A stretch of 54,532 nucleotides of DNA from an uncultured Nodularia sp. (GTDB lineage: Bacteria; Cyanobacteriota; Cyanobacteriia; Cyanobacteriales; Nostocaceae): positions 1 to 54,532 of the forward strand of contig CAIWDD010000072.1 of assembly GCA_903911355.1 (NCBI GenBank), given 5' to 3'. Below are positions 8,334-16,857 of the stretch, one piece after another. Positions within the stretch are counted from its first letter, which is position 1; the number at the start of each line of letters is the position of its first letter. A program made the translations under genes and the position numbers. A model generated the notes under the pieces. The model saw only the letters and a list, made by a program, of their open reading frames with translations, did not search any database and had not been told where the DNA came from.

Positions 8334-9569
8334 TTATAGGAATACAATTCTGGCTGTACTAAAGATGACAGCGCTCAGGATTGCAGTCACTGGAATTGTA
8401 ATTATCCATGCAACTGCAATATCTTGTAAGGTGCGAAATTTAATTGATTTGGTATTTTGCACCATTCCAATACCAATCACACCGCCAACAAGAGCATGGG
8501 AGGTGGAGACAGGTAACCCTAACCGAGAGGCTAACAGGATGGTGGTAGCGGTTGCCAATTCGGCACAAAATCCACTACTAGGTTGTAAAGAAATTATATT
8601 TTCGCCAATGGTAGCAATTACCTTTTCACCCCACACAGCTAAACCGGCGACAATACCAGCACCACCAAGGATTAAAATCCAGATGGGGATGGTGATGCCA
8701 TTAATAGGTACGCTACCAGTGAGATTAATATAGACGATAGTAGCTAAAGGAGCTATGGCATTACCCACATCATTAGAACCATGAGCAAAGGCGACAAAGC
8801 AAGCACTGAGAACTTGAAAGCGAGCGAATAGGCGTTCTACTTCTCCTCCCTCTGCTGCTAACTGTCGCCAACTAATGACCGTGAGTGCAACAGCTGCAAC
8901 AGCACCTGTAAATAAGGGAATGTCATAACTGGGTAGGTTTAAACCTATTTGCTGATTTAAGTAGTTGGTCAGGGGTTCCGTTAAGGAAGGGAGAACAATT
9001 ACACCGAATATACTCAGTATAATTACACTCAACCAGGGAATCCACTGTTGCAGCTGTCCTATTGAATTTGGTTGTTGTAAAATCCAGTGCTTAATTTGAC
9101 TGTAGAATAAAGCCGCAATGGCACTACTAATAATTGGTGTGCAAATCCAGCCGATGCTGACTAAGCCAATGGATGACCAATTAATTGCACCTCCTCCCCC
9201 AGCTACCCAACTAAATCCGGCGATCGCACCGACCACTGCATGAGATGAAGCTACAGGTAGACCGCGAGAGGTAGCAATTTGCAGCCACAAACCACAGGTA
9301 ATTAAGACTGTTACCATACCAGTTATGTAAATTTCTGGTGTAGCAGTGAATAAAGCAGGATGAGCAATTTTCGTGGCTAAGGTTTGGGATACTTCATGCC
9401 CAAATAATACAGCGCCCGTAAACTCTAAAATTCCAGCAATAATTATTGCTTGTTTTAGGGTGATAGCTTTGGATCCTACAGAGGTTCCCATGGAGTTGGC
9501 GACATCATTAGCGCCGAGATTCCAGGCGACGTAAAAGGCTAGTAGGGCGATGATTAAGGTAATGGACAT
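8334..9569 (-). CDS. PiT-family inorganic phosphate transporter
   Basis: The 411-residue integral membrane protein is a low-affinity phosphate permease of the PiT/PHO4 family, which couples phosphate uptake to a cation gradient. Both copies of the family signature are present: WNLGANDVANSMGTSVGSKA near residue 16 and AHGSNDVGNAIAPL near residue 263. The duplicated fold with about ten to eleven helices matches the usual length of about 400. It lies 119 bp downstream of the zinc dehydrogenase on the same strand. No Pho-box repeats are visible upstream, which fits constitutive PiT expression. Confidence 0.92.
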   Translation of the reverse strand: MSITLIIALLAFYVAWNLGANDVANSMGTSVGSKAITLKQAIIIAGILEFTGAVLFGHEVSQTLATKIAHPALFTATPEIYITGMVTVLITCGLWLQIATSRGLPVASSHAVVGAIAGFSWVAGGGGAINWSSIGLVSIGWICTPIISSAIAALFYSQIKHWILQQPNSIGQLQQWIPWLSVIILSIFGVIVLPSLTEPLTNYLNQQIGLNLPSYDIPLFTGAVAAVALTVISWRQLAAEGGEVERLFARFQVLSACFVAFAHGSNDVGNAIAPLATIVYINLTGSVPINGITIPIWILILGGAGIVAGLAVWGEKVIATIGENIISLQPSSGFCAELATATTILLASRLGLPVSTSHALVGGVIGIGMVQNTKSIKFRTLQDIAVAWIITIPVTAILSAVIFSTARIVFL

Positions 9570-9688
9570 TTAGGGTGGGGGTAGATGGAAAGAAAACAGC
9601 GATTCTGTGGTCAATCAATAGCAAGGGACTATCGTCAAATCACGAGCAGCGCTATAAATATTTTCTGCTGTTATCTTGTTTGCCCGGA

Positions 9689-10750
9689 TTACGGATAAAT
9701 TAAAATTTTGTATGTTTCTGGTGTAGGTGCGATCGCTTGTGCTACGGCTGCTGATAAATCTTGTAATGGATAGCGATCGCTAATCAAGGCTTGGACATCG
9801 ATACGCCGATTAAACACAATGTCCGCTGATAAACCCTGAAGCCGATAGGATGAACTGTAACTACCCATCAAGTCAATTTCCCGACGGTAAAGAATATTCG
9901 GGTTAATGGGAATTTCTACTTGATCGGGAAATTCGGCGAAGAATAGGATTTTACCACCTTTGCGGGTACATTCCAAGGCTTGAAAGAAAGCCTTATCACT
10001 GGGAACCGCTAGGAGAGTCACATCAACGCCCATCCCCCCAGTCAATGCGTGAATTTTCCCAGGTAAATCAGGATCCCGCGCATCAAAAGCCGCATCTGCA
10101 CCCACATTCAGGGCTTTGTCGATTCTAGATGGTAATAAATCAGTGGCGATCGCTTTAGCCCCAAAATACTTAACCAACATGACAAACATTAACCCAATCG
10201 GTCCTGCACCTGTTACTAGAACAGTTTGTCCCGGAGCAATTTGGGCTTTTTTCACAGCTTTGAGACAGCAGTTAGTCGGTTCTACAAAACTCGCCTCTTC
10301 AAAGCTGATATCATCGGGAATGGGAATTAACCCCCCATTCTGGACAATATGTCCGGGAACCTTGACATACTCAGCAAAACCGCCACCGCTAGCATTAAAT
10401 CCGGCTGTGGTAGAGATATTTTTATAGACATCGCACATGGAGAAATTATCATTGAGGCAGTAGGAGCAACGCATACAGGGGATATGGTGCATCACCGCTA
10501 CCCGTTGTCCTACTTGCCAAGATTGTACCTGAGAACCGACAGCGGCAATGGTTCCGGCTGTTTCATGACCAAATATCCGCGGTGGTGCATACAGAGGATA
10601 ACGAATTTTTTTAATATCTGATTGACACAACCCCACAACTCTCACCTGTACCAGCACCTCATCCGGTTCTAGGTTCGGGACTGGGATTTCTTCGTATGAT
10701 AGTTGATTTACACCCCTAAATACCTGTGCTTTCACGTTGTTTTTTCCCAC
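9689..10750 (-). CDS. Zinc-dependent medium-chain dehydrogenase (polyol/threonine dehydrogenase-like)
   Basis: The 353-residue MDR-family enzyme oxidises an alcohol or polyol with NAD(P). Catalytic zinc ligands Cys42 and His62-Glu63 (GHETAG) are present, as are the four structural-zinc cysteines 92, 95, 98 and 106. The nucleotide-binding motif GAGPIG lies near residue 181. The sequence sits with sorbitol/threonine dehydrogenase-like enzymes, but substrate cannot be read from it. It is transcribed divergently from the FAD oxidoreductase at 10867 with 116 bp between starts, so the two may share control and act on related substrates. Confidence 0.88.
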   Translation of the reverse strand: MGKNNVKAQVFRGVNQLSYEEIPVPNLEPDEVLVQVRVVGLCQSDIKKIRYPLYAPPRIFGHETAGTIAAVGSQVQSWQVGQRVAVMHHIPCMRCSYCLNDNFSMCDVYKNISTTAGFNASGGGFAEYVKVPGHIVQNGGLIPIPDDISFEEASFVEPTNCCLKAVKKAQIAPGQTVLVTGAGPIGLMFVMLVKYFGAKAIATDLLPSRIDKALNVGADAAFDARDPDLPGKIHALTGGMGVDVTLLAVPSDKAFFQALECTRKGGKILFFAEFPDQVEIPINPNILYRREIDLMGSYSSSYRLQGLSADIVFNRRIDVQALISDRYPLQDLSAAVAQAIAPTPETYKILIYP

Positions 10751-10866
10751 TCATCTTTATTAGATTTAACATTTAGTCGAGCTGAAATAATCAACTGTCA
10801 TCCTCCCTTTTCAAATTAAATTTTCCCAATGAAATAAAATCATGAAAAATTGACCGAGGTGGAGTG

Positions 10867-12621
10867 ATGGTTCATCAGACATATACAGCTGATGTCTTAG
10901 TTGTAGGCGGAGGAACTGGGGGAACTGCGGCGGCCATTCAAGCAGCACGAAGGGGAGCAAAAACCATTTTAGTCAGTGAGTTTCCTTGGTTAGGGGGAAT
11001 GCTCACATCCGCGGGGGTATCTGCACCGGATGGGAATGAGTTAATGGCTTTTCAAACTGGCTTATGGGGCGCATTTTTACAAGAATTGCGACAACGACAG
11101 CCAGGGGGACTAGATAACAGTTGGGTGAGCTTTTTTAGCTATGATCCCGGCATTGGAGCCAAGATTTTTGCTGATTGGGTGGAAGAATTAGGGAATCTGC
11201 ATTGGATTTCTGGACAGGTACCAAAAGAAGTATTGCAGCAGGGGAATTGTATAACTGGTGTGCGGTTTGCCGACTTCACAGTTACTGCCAAGATAATTCT
11301 TGACGGTACAGAATTGGGGGATTTATTGGCTTTAGCAGAAATACCTCACCGTTGGGGCTGGGAATTACAATCTCAGTGGGGAGAAACCACCGCCCCAGCA
11401 GATTTTAATTATCTCACACAAAGGTATCCGGTGCAAGCCCCTACTTGGGTGGTAGTGATGCAAGATTTTGGTGAAAGGATTGCTCCGGAAATTCTCCGAT
11501 CCCCCAATTATGATCCGGCCTTGTTTGCCGGTGCTTGGGATAATTATGGGGCTGAGAAGTTCTTAAATTATGGACGTTTGCCGGGTGGTCGATTTATGAT
11601 CAACTGGCCTATATGTGGTAATGACTATGGCGAAGGTGTAGGAAGATTAATCGAGTCAGAAGCAGCTAAAAAAGAATTTTTACAAGAATGTCGCTGGCAT
11701 AGCCAAAATTTCGCTCATTTTATCCAAAAAAACTTGGGTAGGCGCTATGGTTTGGCTGAGTCAGTTTTTCCGGGTAACTGTGGTGCTTTTGCCTTGCATC
11801 CTTACTACCGGGAAAGTCGCCGCTTGGTGGGGGTAACTACTGTGGTAGAACAGGATATTTTACCCATGTCTGGGGGTAGGGTCGCCCCTTTGTGTGCCGA
11901 TACCATTGCTGTGGGTAATTACGCTAACGACCATCATTATCCTGGATTCAATTTACCACTGCAACCTAAATCTATATGCTGGGGGGGGCGTTGGACTGGT
12001 ACACCCTTTACCATTCCCTATGGGTGCTTGATCCCCAGAATCACAGATGGTTTATTGGTTTGTGAAAAGAATATTTCTGTATCTCACATTGCCAATGGTG
12101 CTACCAGATTACAACCTGTGGTGATGGGTATTGGTCAAGCTGCGGGAATGGCTGCGGCTATGTGTGTTGAGTTGAATTGTCAGCCGAGGGATTTACCTGT
12201 GAGACAACTGCAAATTGCTCTGTTAACAGACTTGCAAGCGCCTGGGGCTATTGTACCTTTATTTAATTTAGATATATCAGTCCAAAATCCTGCATGGGTA
12301 AATTGGCAATTGTATTATTTAGATCAACATCAAGCCTATCCATTCAGTGGAAATTACCCTATTTACTTAGAGAGTAAACAAGTGTTAACACACACTGTAA
12401 GTTGTTTTACAGGTATTTTTCAGCGGCGAAATCAGCAGGATTACCAATTTACCATGACAACACCAGATGACTATGATGGTCAAACTTGGCAGATTGTGAC
12501 TTTGCGATCGCCCATAGAGGAAAAACTACAAGGGTTGATAGATGGGCAAAAACTAACTATTTGGGGTCACTTAAATCATGCTGGTCACTGGTTAATAGCT
12601 GAAGATGTTGATATATCGTGA
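10867..12621 (+). CDS. FAD-dependent oxidoreductase (FAD_oxidored family)
   Basis: This 584-residue flavoprotein begins with a Rossmann motif (VVGGGTGGTAAAIQAARRG) that binds the FAD ADP moiety. A second conserved piece, DGTELGDLLALA, lies near residue 155, followed by the C-terminal FAD-contact region with GIGQAAGMAAAMC. The architecture fits the PF12831-type oxidoreductases; substrate unknown. I place the start at ATG 10867, with GAGG and GGAG 4-12 bases upstream; the GTG three bases earlier would add one Met. The residues after about 470 form a separate C-terminal domain that I do not recognise. It is divergent from a zinc dehydrogenase. Confidence 0.85.
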   Translation: MVHQTYTADVLVVGGGTGGTAAAIQAARRGAKTILVSEFPWLGGMLTSAGVSAPDGNELMAFQTGLWGAFLQELRQRQPGGLDNSWVSFFSYDPGIGAKIFADWVEELGNLHWISGQVPKEVLQQGNCITGVRFADFTVTAKIILDGTELGDLLALAEIPHRWGWELQSQWGETTAPADFNYLTQRYPVQAPTWVVVMQDFGERIAPEILRSPNYDPALFAGAWDNYGAEKFLNYGRLPGGRFMINWPICGNDYGEGVGRLIESEAAKKEFLQECRWHSQNFAHFIQKNLGRRYGLAESVFPGNCGAFALHPYYRESRRLVGVTTVVEQDILPMSGGRVAPLCADTIAVGNYANDHHYPGFNLPLQPKSICWGGRWTGTPFTIPYGCLIPRITDGLLVCEKNISVSHIANGATRLQPVVMGIGQAAGMAAAMCVELNCQPRDLPVRQLQIALLTDLQAPGAIVPLFNLDISVQNPAWVNWQLYYLDQHQAYPFSGNYPIYLESKQVLTHTVSCFTGIFQRRNQQDYQFTMTTPDDYDGQTWQIVTLRSPIEEKLQGLIDGQKLTIWGHLNHAGHWLIAEDVDIS

Positions 12622-12633
12622 AACCATTTTTTT

Positions 12634-12657
12634 TTCAGTAAAACTGAATACTTTTTT
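12634..12657 (+). terminator. Terminator of the FAD oxidoreductase gene
   Basis: TTCAGT and ACTGAA form a 6-bp stem with an AAA loop, followed by TACTTTTTTG. It begins 13 bases after the stop codon and lies just before the patX promoter, insulating patX. Confidence 0.6.
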
Positions 12658-12666
12658 GTTTAATTT

Positions 12667-12697
12667 TCCGGAAAGTCTACCAGAAAAACAGTAGTAT
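12667..12697 (+). promoter_or_regulatory. DIF1-like promoter of patX
   Basis: TCCGGA at 12667-12672 is the DIF1 hexamer found in the -35 region of HetR-dependent, nitrogen-step-down promoters such as that of NsiR1. A TAN3T box, TAGTAT, follows at 12692-12697 after 19 bases. The predicted start near 12704 gives a leader of about 25 nt before the patX ATG. The hexamer is an exact match in the right place; activity is inferred. Confidence 0.7.
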
Positions 12698-12728
12698 TAG
12701 TCAGAGAGTCCTAAGATAAACATCTGTT

Positions 12729-12962
12729 ATGGGAGCTACGATTTCACTGTTGGTTTCAAGTTTGGTTTTCAGTGTATTAGCTGTTAACTGCCAGGTAAAG
12801 GCAAATCTCTCATCTGAGATGTTGATATTTTCTTCTAGTTCGCAACAGTTCTACTCAGATTCATCTGCATATCAAGCGCAGGCTAATGACCGAGAAAAAC
12901 CCATACCACACCGGGGTAGTGGGCGTATCAATAGCATAGAAGAGCAGGGTATTGATGGTTGA
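12729..12962 (+). CDS. patX: PatX-type RGSGR peptide precursor, heterocyst pattern inhibitor
   Basis: The 77-residue protein has a hydrophobic export segment (about 4-19), a likely signal-peptidase site after VKA (residue 25), a polar Ser/Gln-rich spacer, and H-R-G-S-G-R at residues 61-66 near the C terminus. RGSGR is the pentapeptide that binds HetR and blocks heterocyst formation in neighbours; the preceding His and N-terminal export segment distinguish PatX from PatS and HetN. PatX genes are known to accompany hetR in filamentous cyanobacteria and to follow a TCCGGA promoter, as here. It lies about 8 kb from hetR. No Shine-Dalgarno is visible. Processing and which peptide is released are inferred. 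Confidence 0.9.
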   Translation: MGATISLLVSSLVFSVLAVNCQVKANLSSEMLIFSSSSQQFYSDSSAYQAQANDREKPIPHRGSGRINSIEEQGIDG

Positions 12963-12990
12963 CCGAAGAGTGGCCTGTCTGTTCGGTCAA
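12959..12990 (+). promoter_or_regulatory. 9-bp hairpin over the patX stop codon
   Basis: TTGACCGAA (12959-12967) pairs perfectly with TTCGGTCAA (12982-12990) around a 14-base loop. The TGA stop of patX (12960-12962) is inside the 5' arm. Only AAAAG follows, so it is not a terminator in this direction. It may affect mRNA stability or translation end. Confidence 0.5.
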
Positions 12991-13093
12991 AAGTGAAAAG
13001 CACCCGCATCAAATCCTCAACAAGCCTGCGGTAATTGTCTGGTAGGGGTAAATACTGAATGATGGGATGAAGCGCCTATATGTATGTATACAG

Positions 13094-13121
13094 AGTGACT
13101 CTGAAGTTCAGAGTCACTTTT
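13094..13121 (+). terminator. Strong terminator shared by patX and gnd
   Basis: AGTGACTCTGA and TCAGAGTCACT form a perfect 11-bp stem with a 3-base loop, followed by TTT on the plus strand. It lies between the convergent patX and gnd genes; on the minus strand it lacks a T-run and is a weaker terminator for gnd. Confidence 0.8.
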
Positions 13122-13159
13122 AAGTATGTTAGCAGATAATCTGGTTCAGGCTGGAGAAC

Positions 13160-14590
13160 TTACTTTTTAGCTTCAGCAATGGGAACCCACTCAGTGTGGA
13201 ATGTTCCTTCCTTGTCAAGACGCTTGTAAGTATGTGCGCCGAAGTAGTCCCGTTGCGCTTGAGTGAGATTTTGGGGTAGGCGATCGCGGCGATAGCTGTC
13301 AAAATAATCCAAAGATGCACTAAAAGCAGGTACTGGGATACCCACTTTTGCAGCTGTCATAATCACTTCCCGCCAAGCATCTTGTCTGTCGAGAATAGTT
13401 TGCTTAAATTCGGGAGCCAACAACAGATTAGGTAATGCAGGATTTTCGTTAAAAGCCTTCTTGATTTTATTTAAGAAGCCAGCACGAATAATACAGCCAC
13501 CTTTCCAAATCCGAGCCATTTCACTCAGAGTCAAATCCCATTTATAAGTCTGGGAAGCTGTAGATAACAGGGCCATACCCTGAGCATAAGAACAGATTTT
13601 AGAACAATAAAGAGCATCACGCACCTTATTGACAAAATCCTTCACATCCCCATCAAACTTAGCACTAGGACCTGTGAGGCTGTGAGATGCTGCTACCCGT
13701 TCATCTTTAATAGAAGACATAATGCGGGCGTTAACTGCTGCGGTAATTGTAGGAATAGCCACACCCAATTCCAAAGCAGTCTGTACAGTCCAGCGTCCAG
13801 TTCCCTTTTGACCAGCTGCGTCAACAATTAAATCTACCAAGGGTTTCTTGGTTTCGGGGTCAACGTAGGGGAAAATATTAGATGTGATCTCAATCAAAAA
13901 GGAATTAAGTTCATCGGTGGTGTTCCACTCGGTGAACACCTCATGTAACTGACTTGCACTTAACCCAGCCACATTTTTCAGCAGGTCGTAGGCTTCTGCA
14001 ATTAACTGCATATCACCATACTCAATACCGTTGTGTACCATTTTGACATAATGGCCAGAACCACCAGGGCCAATATAGGTTACACAAGGGCCATCATCGA
14101 CTTGGGCGGCAATCTTGTTTAAAATTGGGGAGAGATATTCATAGGAGCTGGGTGTACCACCAGGCATAAGTGAAGGGCCATTCAAAGCGCCTTCTTCACC
14201 GCCACTCACACCCATACCAATAAATCGCAGTCCCACAGGTTCTAATTCCTGAGTCCGGCGTTCTGTATCTTCAAACCAAGAGTTACCACCATCGATAATG
14301 ATATCGCCTTCATCTAGTAAAGGTTTGAGTTGGGCAATTACTGCATCTACTGGCTTACCTGCTTGCACCATCACCAGGATTTTGCGGGGGCGTTCTAATG
14401 ATGCAACAAATTCTTCTAGGGTAAAGGCGGCTTTGACGTTCCTTCCTGGTGCACGCTGCGCCATAAACGCGTCGGTTTTTTCTCTGGAGCGGTTATAAAC
14501 TGCAATTGGGAAGCCATTACGCTCGACGTTGAGAGCTATATTTTCGCCCATTACGGCTAATCCAATCACACCAAAGCTTTGTAGTGTCAT
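13160..14590 (-). CDS. gnd: 6-phosphogluconate dehydrogenase (decarboxylating)
   Basis: The enzyme oxidises and decarboxylates 6-phosphogluconate to ribulose 5-phosphate with NADP in the oxidative pentose phosphate pathway, which feeds reductant to heterocysts and dark metabolism. The 476 residues are full length. The N-terminal Rossmann motif GLAVMGENIALNVERNGF, the substrate signature GPGGSGHYVKMVHNGIEYGD near residue 177, and GTGRWTVQTALELG near residue 256 are all present. It is monocistronic and convergent with patX. Confidence 0.97.
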   Translation of the reverse strand: MTLQSFGVIGLAVMGENIALNVERNGFPIAVYNRSREKTDAFMAQRAPGRNVKAAFTLEEFVASLERPRKILVMVQAGKPVDAVIAQLKPLLDEGDIIIDGGNSWFEDTERRTQELEPVGLRFIGMGVSGGEEGALNGPSLMPGGTPSSYEYLSPILNKIAAQVDDGPCVTYIGPGGSGHYVKMVHNGIEYGDMQLIAEAYDLLKNVAGLSASQLHEVFTEWNTTDELNSFLIEITSNIFPYVDPETKKPLVDLIVDAAGQKGTGRWTVQTALELGVAIPTITAAVNARIMSSIKDERVAASHSLTGPSAKFDGDVKDFVNKVRDALYCSKICSYAQGMALLSTASQTYKWDLTLSEMARIWKGGCIIRAGFLNKIKKAFNENPALPNLLLAPEFKQTILDRQDAWREVIMTAAKVGIPVPAFSASLDYFDSYRRDRLPQNLTQAQRDYFGAHTYKRLDKEGTFHTEWVPIAEAKK

Positions 14591-15057
14591 AAATTATTTT
14601 TGGCTAACTCTTGCAGATCCTTTTATCTTTAGGGTAGACCGAGATTTTGGCTGATCTCCTAAAGAAGACCTTAAGACTTGAATAAATTATAGAAATCCAC
14701 AATTAACACAAGAAGTAAGTTATGACAAGTTGATTTTGAAGCACTTCCGAGGCGGTAGGTGTTGACTTTGCCCTGTTTCTGCCAAGACACAGCAGAGTTA
14801 TTTAGCCTTTGATAATATCATGCCCAGTTAACCCTTGCAACTCCCTTTGATCACCCGGATCAAAAGCCCAAGGCTGTCAGGATAAGTTTTGTCATCCAGT
14901 TTGGATCTAAATGAGCAATTCAGTTGCAAAAAATGCAAAATTGAAATATCTAATTAAGGAACTGGGTACTCAGGACTGGTAGTCAGGAACTGTAAACTAT
15001 TCCTTACCCCTAATTCCTAGCCCCTAATGAAGCAGTGCAGTAAGGAGTAACCAAAAA
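14591..15057. promoter_or_regulatory. 467-bp divergent spacer between gnd and ycf66
   Basis: No ORF is visible. A perfect 7-bp hairpin (TTTGATC/GATCAAA, 14846-14864) lies in mid-spacer. AAGGAG at 15042-15047 is the ribosome-binding site of the ycf66-like gene, ten bases before its ATG. Two imperfect copies of a GGAACTG/GGACTGG motif lie around 14960-14990. Confidence 0.5.
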
Positions 15058-15774
15058 ATGCTGGCATACGTTCTGGCTTTTGTGGTTGGACTAGGTAGTT
15101 TAGCCATTTACATAACAGCTTTCTTTTTCCCGGAAATCCACCGTAAAAATGATTTTATCTGGAGTGGTGTGGGACTTTTCTATGGTTTAGTGTTATGGGT
15201 GTTTGCTCCGCGCATTTCTGGAGGCTTATTACTGGGTCATATAGCTAGCGTCGCTCTGTTAGTTTGGTTTGGGTGGCAAACTTTTTCATTACGTCGCCAA
15301 GTCACCCCCCAAACAGCACAAACCCCAGTCCCCAGTGCTGAAACCATAAAAACTGGGATTCAGGAGCAAATAACTAAGTTATCTCTCCCGGATAGGCTGG
15401 CTCAGGTACAACAAAGTATTAGTAAGATATTTAGCGGCGCACAAGACAAGGGACAAGAGGCGATCGCCCAGAAGACCCCTGAAACTCCTAAGATGGAGCC
15501 AACCAACTCTACACCACCCCAGAAACCTCTAGTAGAGATTATTGATAAAACTGCGGTGACACCAGACGCACCACCAGCAGAAAAAGTTGCAACCCAGGAA
15601 GTCCCCGAACCAACTCCACCAAATCCCCCACCTGCGGAAATGGTAGCTGCAGCACAACCTGAGACGGAAGAAAAACCATCGCTTCCTGCTGAGGAAATTG
15701 CACCGGATGCAGCACTTGCGCCCCCTGCGGAAGCGCCAGCAGAACAAATACCACCGACTAATCAAGCTGGTTGA
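15058..15774 (+). CDS. Ycf66 family membrane protein
   Basis: The first 85 residues carry three hydrophobic segments of the Ycf66 N-terminal domain (VLAFVVGLGSLAIYITAFFF, then FIWSGVGLFYGLVLWVFAP, then LLGHIASVALLVWFGW). This family is shared by cyanobacteria and some algal plastids and has no settled function. The remaining 150 residues are a low-complexity Pro/Ala/Glu tail, probably disordered and cytoplasmic. Start supported by AAGGAG upstream; a strong terminator follows. Confidence 0.85.
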   Translation: MLAYVLAFVVGLGSLAIYITAFFFPEIHRKNDFIWSGVGLFYGLVLWVFAPRISGGLLLGHIASVALLVWFGWQTFSLRRQVTPQTAQTPVPSAETIKTGIQEQITKLSLPDRLAQVQQSISKIFSGAQDKGQEAIAQKTPETPKMEPTNSTPPQKPLVEIIDKTAVTPDAPPAEKVATQEVPEPTPPNPPPAEMVAAAQPETEEKPSLPAEEIAPDAALAPPAEAPAEQIPPTNQAG

Positions 15775-15782
15775 CTTAGATT

Positions 15783-15829
15783 AAACCCAGGACACGAAAG
15801 CTTCTAAGCTTTCGTGTCCTGGGTTTTAC
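15783..15829 (+). terminator. Strong terminator of the ycf66-like gene
   Basis: AAACCCAGGACACGAAAGC and its complement form a near-perfect 21-bp palindrome with apex TTCTAA, followed by a short T-run. It lies 8 bases after the stop codon. Confidence 0.85.
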
Positions 15830-16080
15830 TTGATTTGTTTAAATTTATTGCTACTGGTAACTATTGAGTTTTGTGAGAACTAAAAGCAAGTAATAATATC
15901 ATTAATTTATATAGCAATTTACAGGATTGTTGAATGTAAATATATTCATTTTGGCTCATCTTCATGTATAAAAAAATAGTTAGAGTAATTTCTTAATTCA
16001 AAACTATGCTATACTATAGTACAGATGAATTACAAGCATTTAAAATAATTAAGCCTTAATAATTATCAGGTTAAATAATC
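15830..16080. other. AT-rich spacer before DUF5131 gene
   Basis: This spacer is clearly richer in A+T than the flanking ycf66 gene. TATACT near 16012 could be the -10 of the DUF5131 gene. No ORF or repeat was seen. It may mark the left boundary of an acquired segment. Confidence 0.35.
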
Positions 16081-16857
16081 ATGTCTAGTACACACACAGG
16101 TATTGAGTGGACTGATAAAACTTGGAATCCCACAACTGGTTGCGATAAAGTTAGTCCAGGATGTTTACATTGCTACGCAGAGGCTTTGACTAAACGGTTT
16201 CCTAATAATTTTAGAAATGGATTTAATTTAACTTTACATCCCGACAGGTTGGTAGAACCTTTAAAGTGGAGAACCCCTAGCAGAATTTTTGTTAATTCCA
16301 TGAGTGACCTTTTTCACGAAGAAGTACCTCTAGATTTTATACAAAAAGTATTCAAAGTTATTGAGGTTACACCTTGGCATATATATCAAATATTGACAAA
16401 AAGACCTGAACGTTTAGTTGAGTTAGCACCTAATTTACAATTTCATCAAAATATATGGTTGGGTGTATCTGTCGAGAATCAAAATTATGTCCATCGCGTT
16501 GATTTGCTGCGTCAAGTTGCTGCAAATGTCAGGTTTCTTTCATGTGAACCACTTTTAGGTTCATTGAACCTGAACTTAAAAAATATTGATTGGGTTATAG
16601 TTGGGGGAGAGTCAGGACAAAAACATCGTCCTATGAAAATTGAGTGGGCTGAGGATATTCGTGACCAATGTCAAAAAGCTGAAGTAGCATTTTTCTTTAA
16701 GCAAGTTGGTGGAAGAACTTCTAAAGCTGGTGGTAAGTTACTAGATGGTAAAATCTGGGATGAAATGCCTAATGCTTGGCAAAAACACCATCAGCAATGG
16801 GGTGTATCTCCACAGAAATTAAGAGTTAAAAAAGAAAGTTTAGGGCTTACTGCTTAG
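16081..16857 (+). CDS. DUF5131 (phage Gp37/Gp68-like) three-Cys-motif protein
   Basis: The 258-residue protein begins with the family core TGIEWTDKTWNPTTGCDKVS. It has a three-cysteine motif Cys21-x6-Cys28-x2-Cys31 (C-L-H-C-Y-A-E), a pattern that could hold an iron-sulphur cluster in a radical-SAM-like fold. Conserved FVNSMSDLFHEEVP, YQILTKRPERL and WVIVGGESG follow. The family is widespread on phages and mobile elements; its reaction is not established. Its known partner family, TcmP, is the next gene on the opposite strand, with the two 3' ends overlapping by 11 bases. Codon and base composition are AT-rich compared with ileS and gnd, suggesting transfer. Confidence 0.85.
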   Translation: MSSTHTGIEWTDKTWNPTTGCDKVSPGCLHCYAEALTKRFPNNFRNGFNLTLHPDRLVEPLKWRTPSRIFVNSMSDLFHEEVPLDFIQKVFKVIEVTPWHIYQILTKRPERLVELAPNLQFHQNIWLGVSVENQNYVHRVDLLRQVAANVRFLSCEPLLGSLNLNLKNIDWVIVGGESGQKHRPMKIEWAEDIRDQCQKAEVAFFFKQVGGRTSKAGGKLLDGKIWDEMPNAWQKHHQQWGVSPQKLRVKKESLGLTA

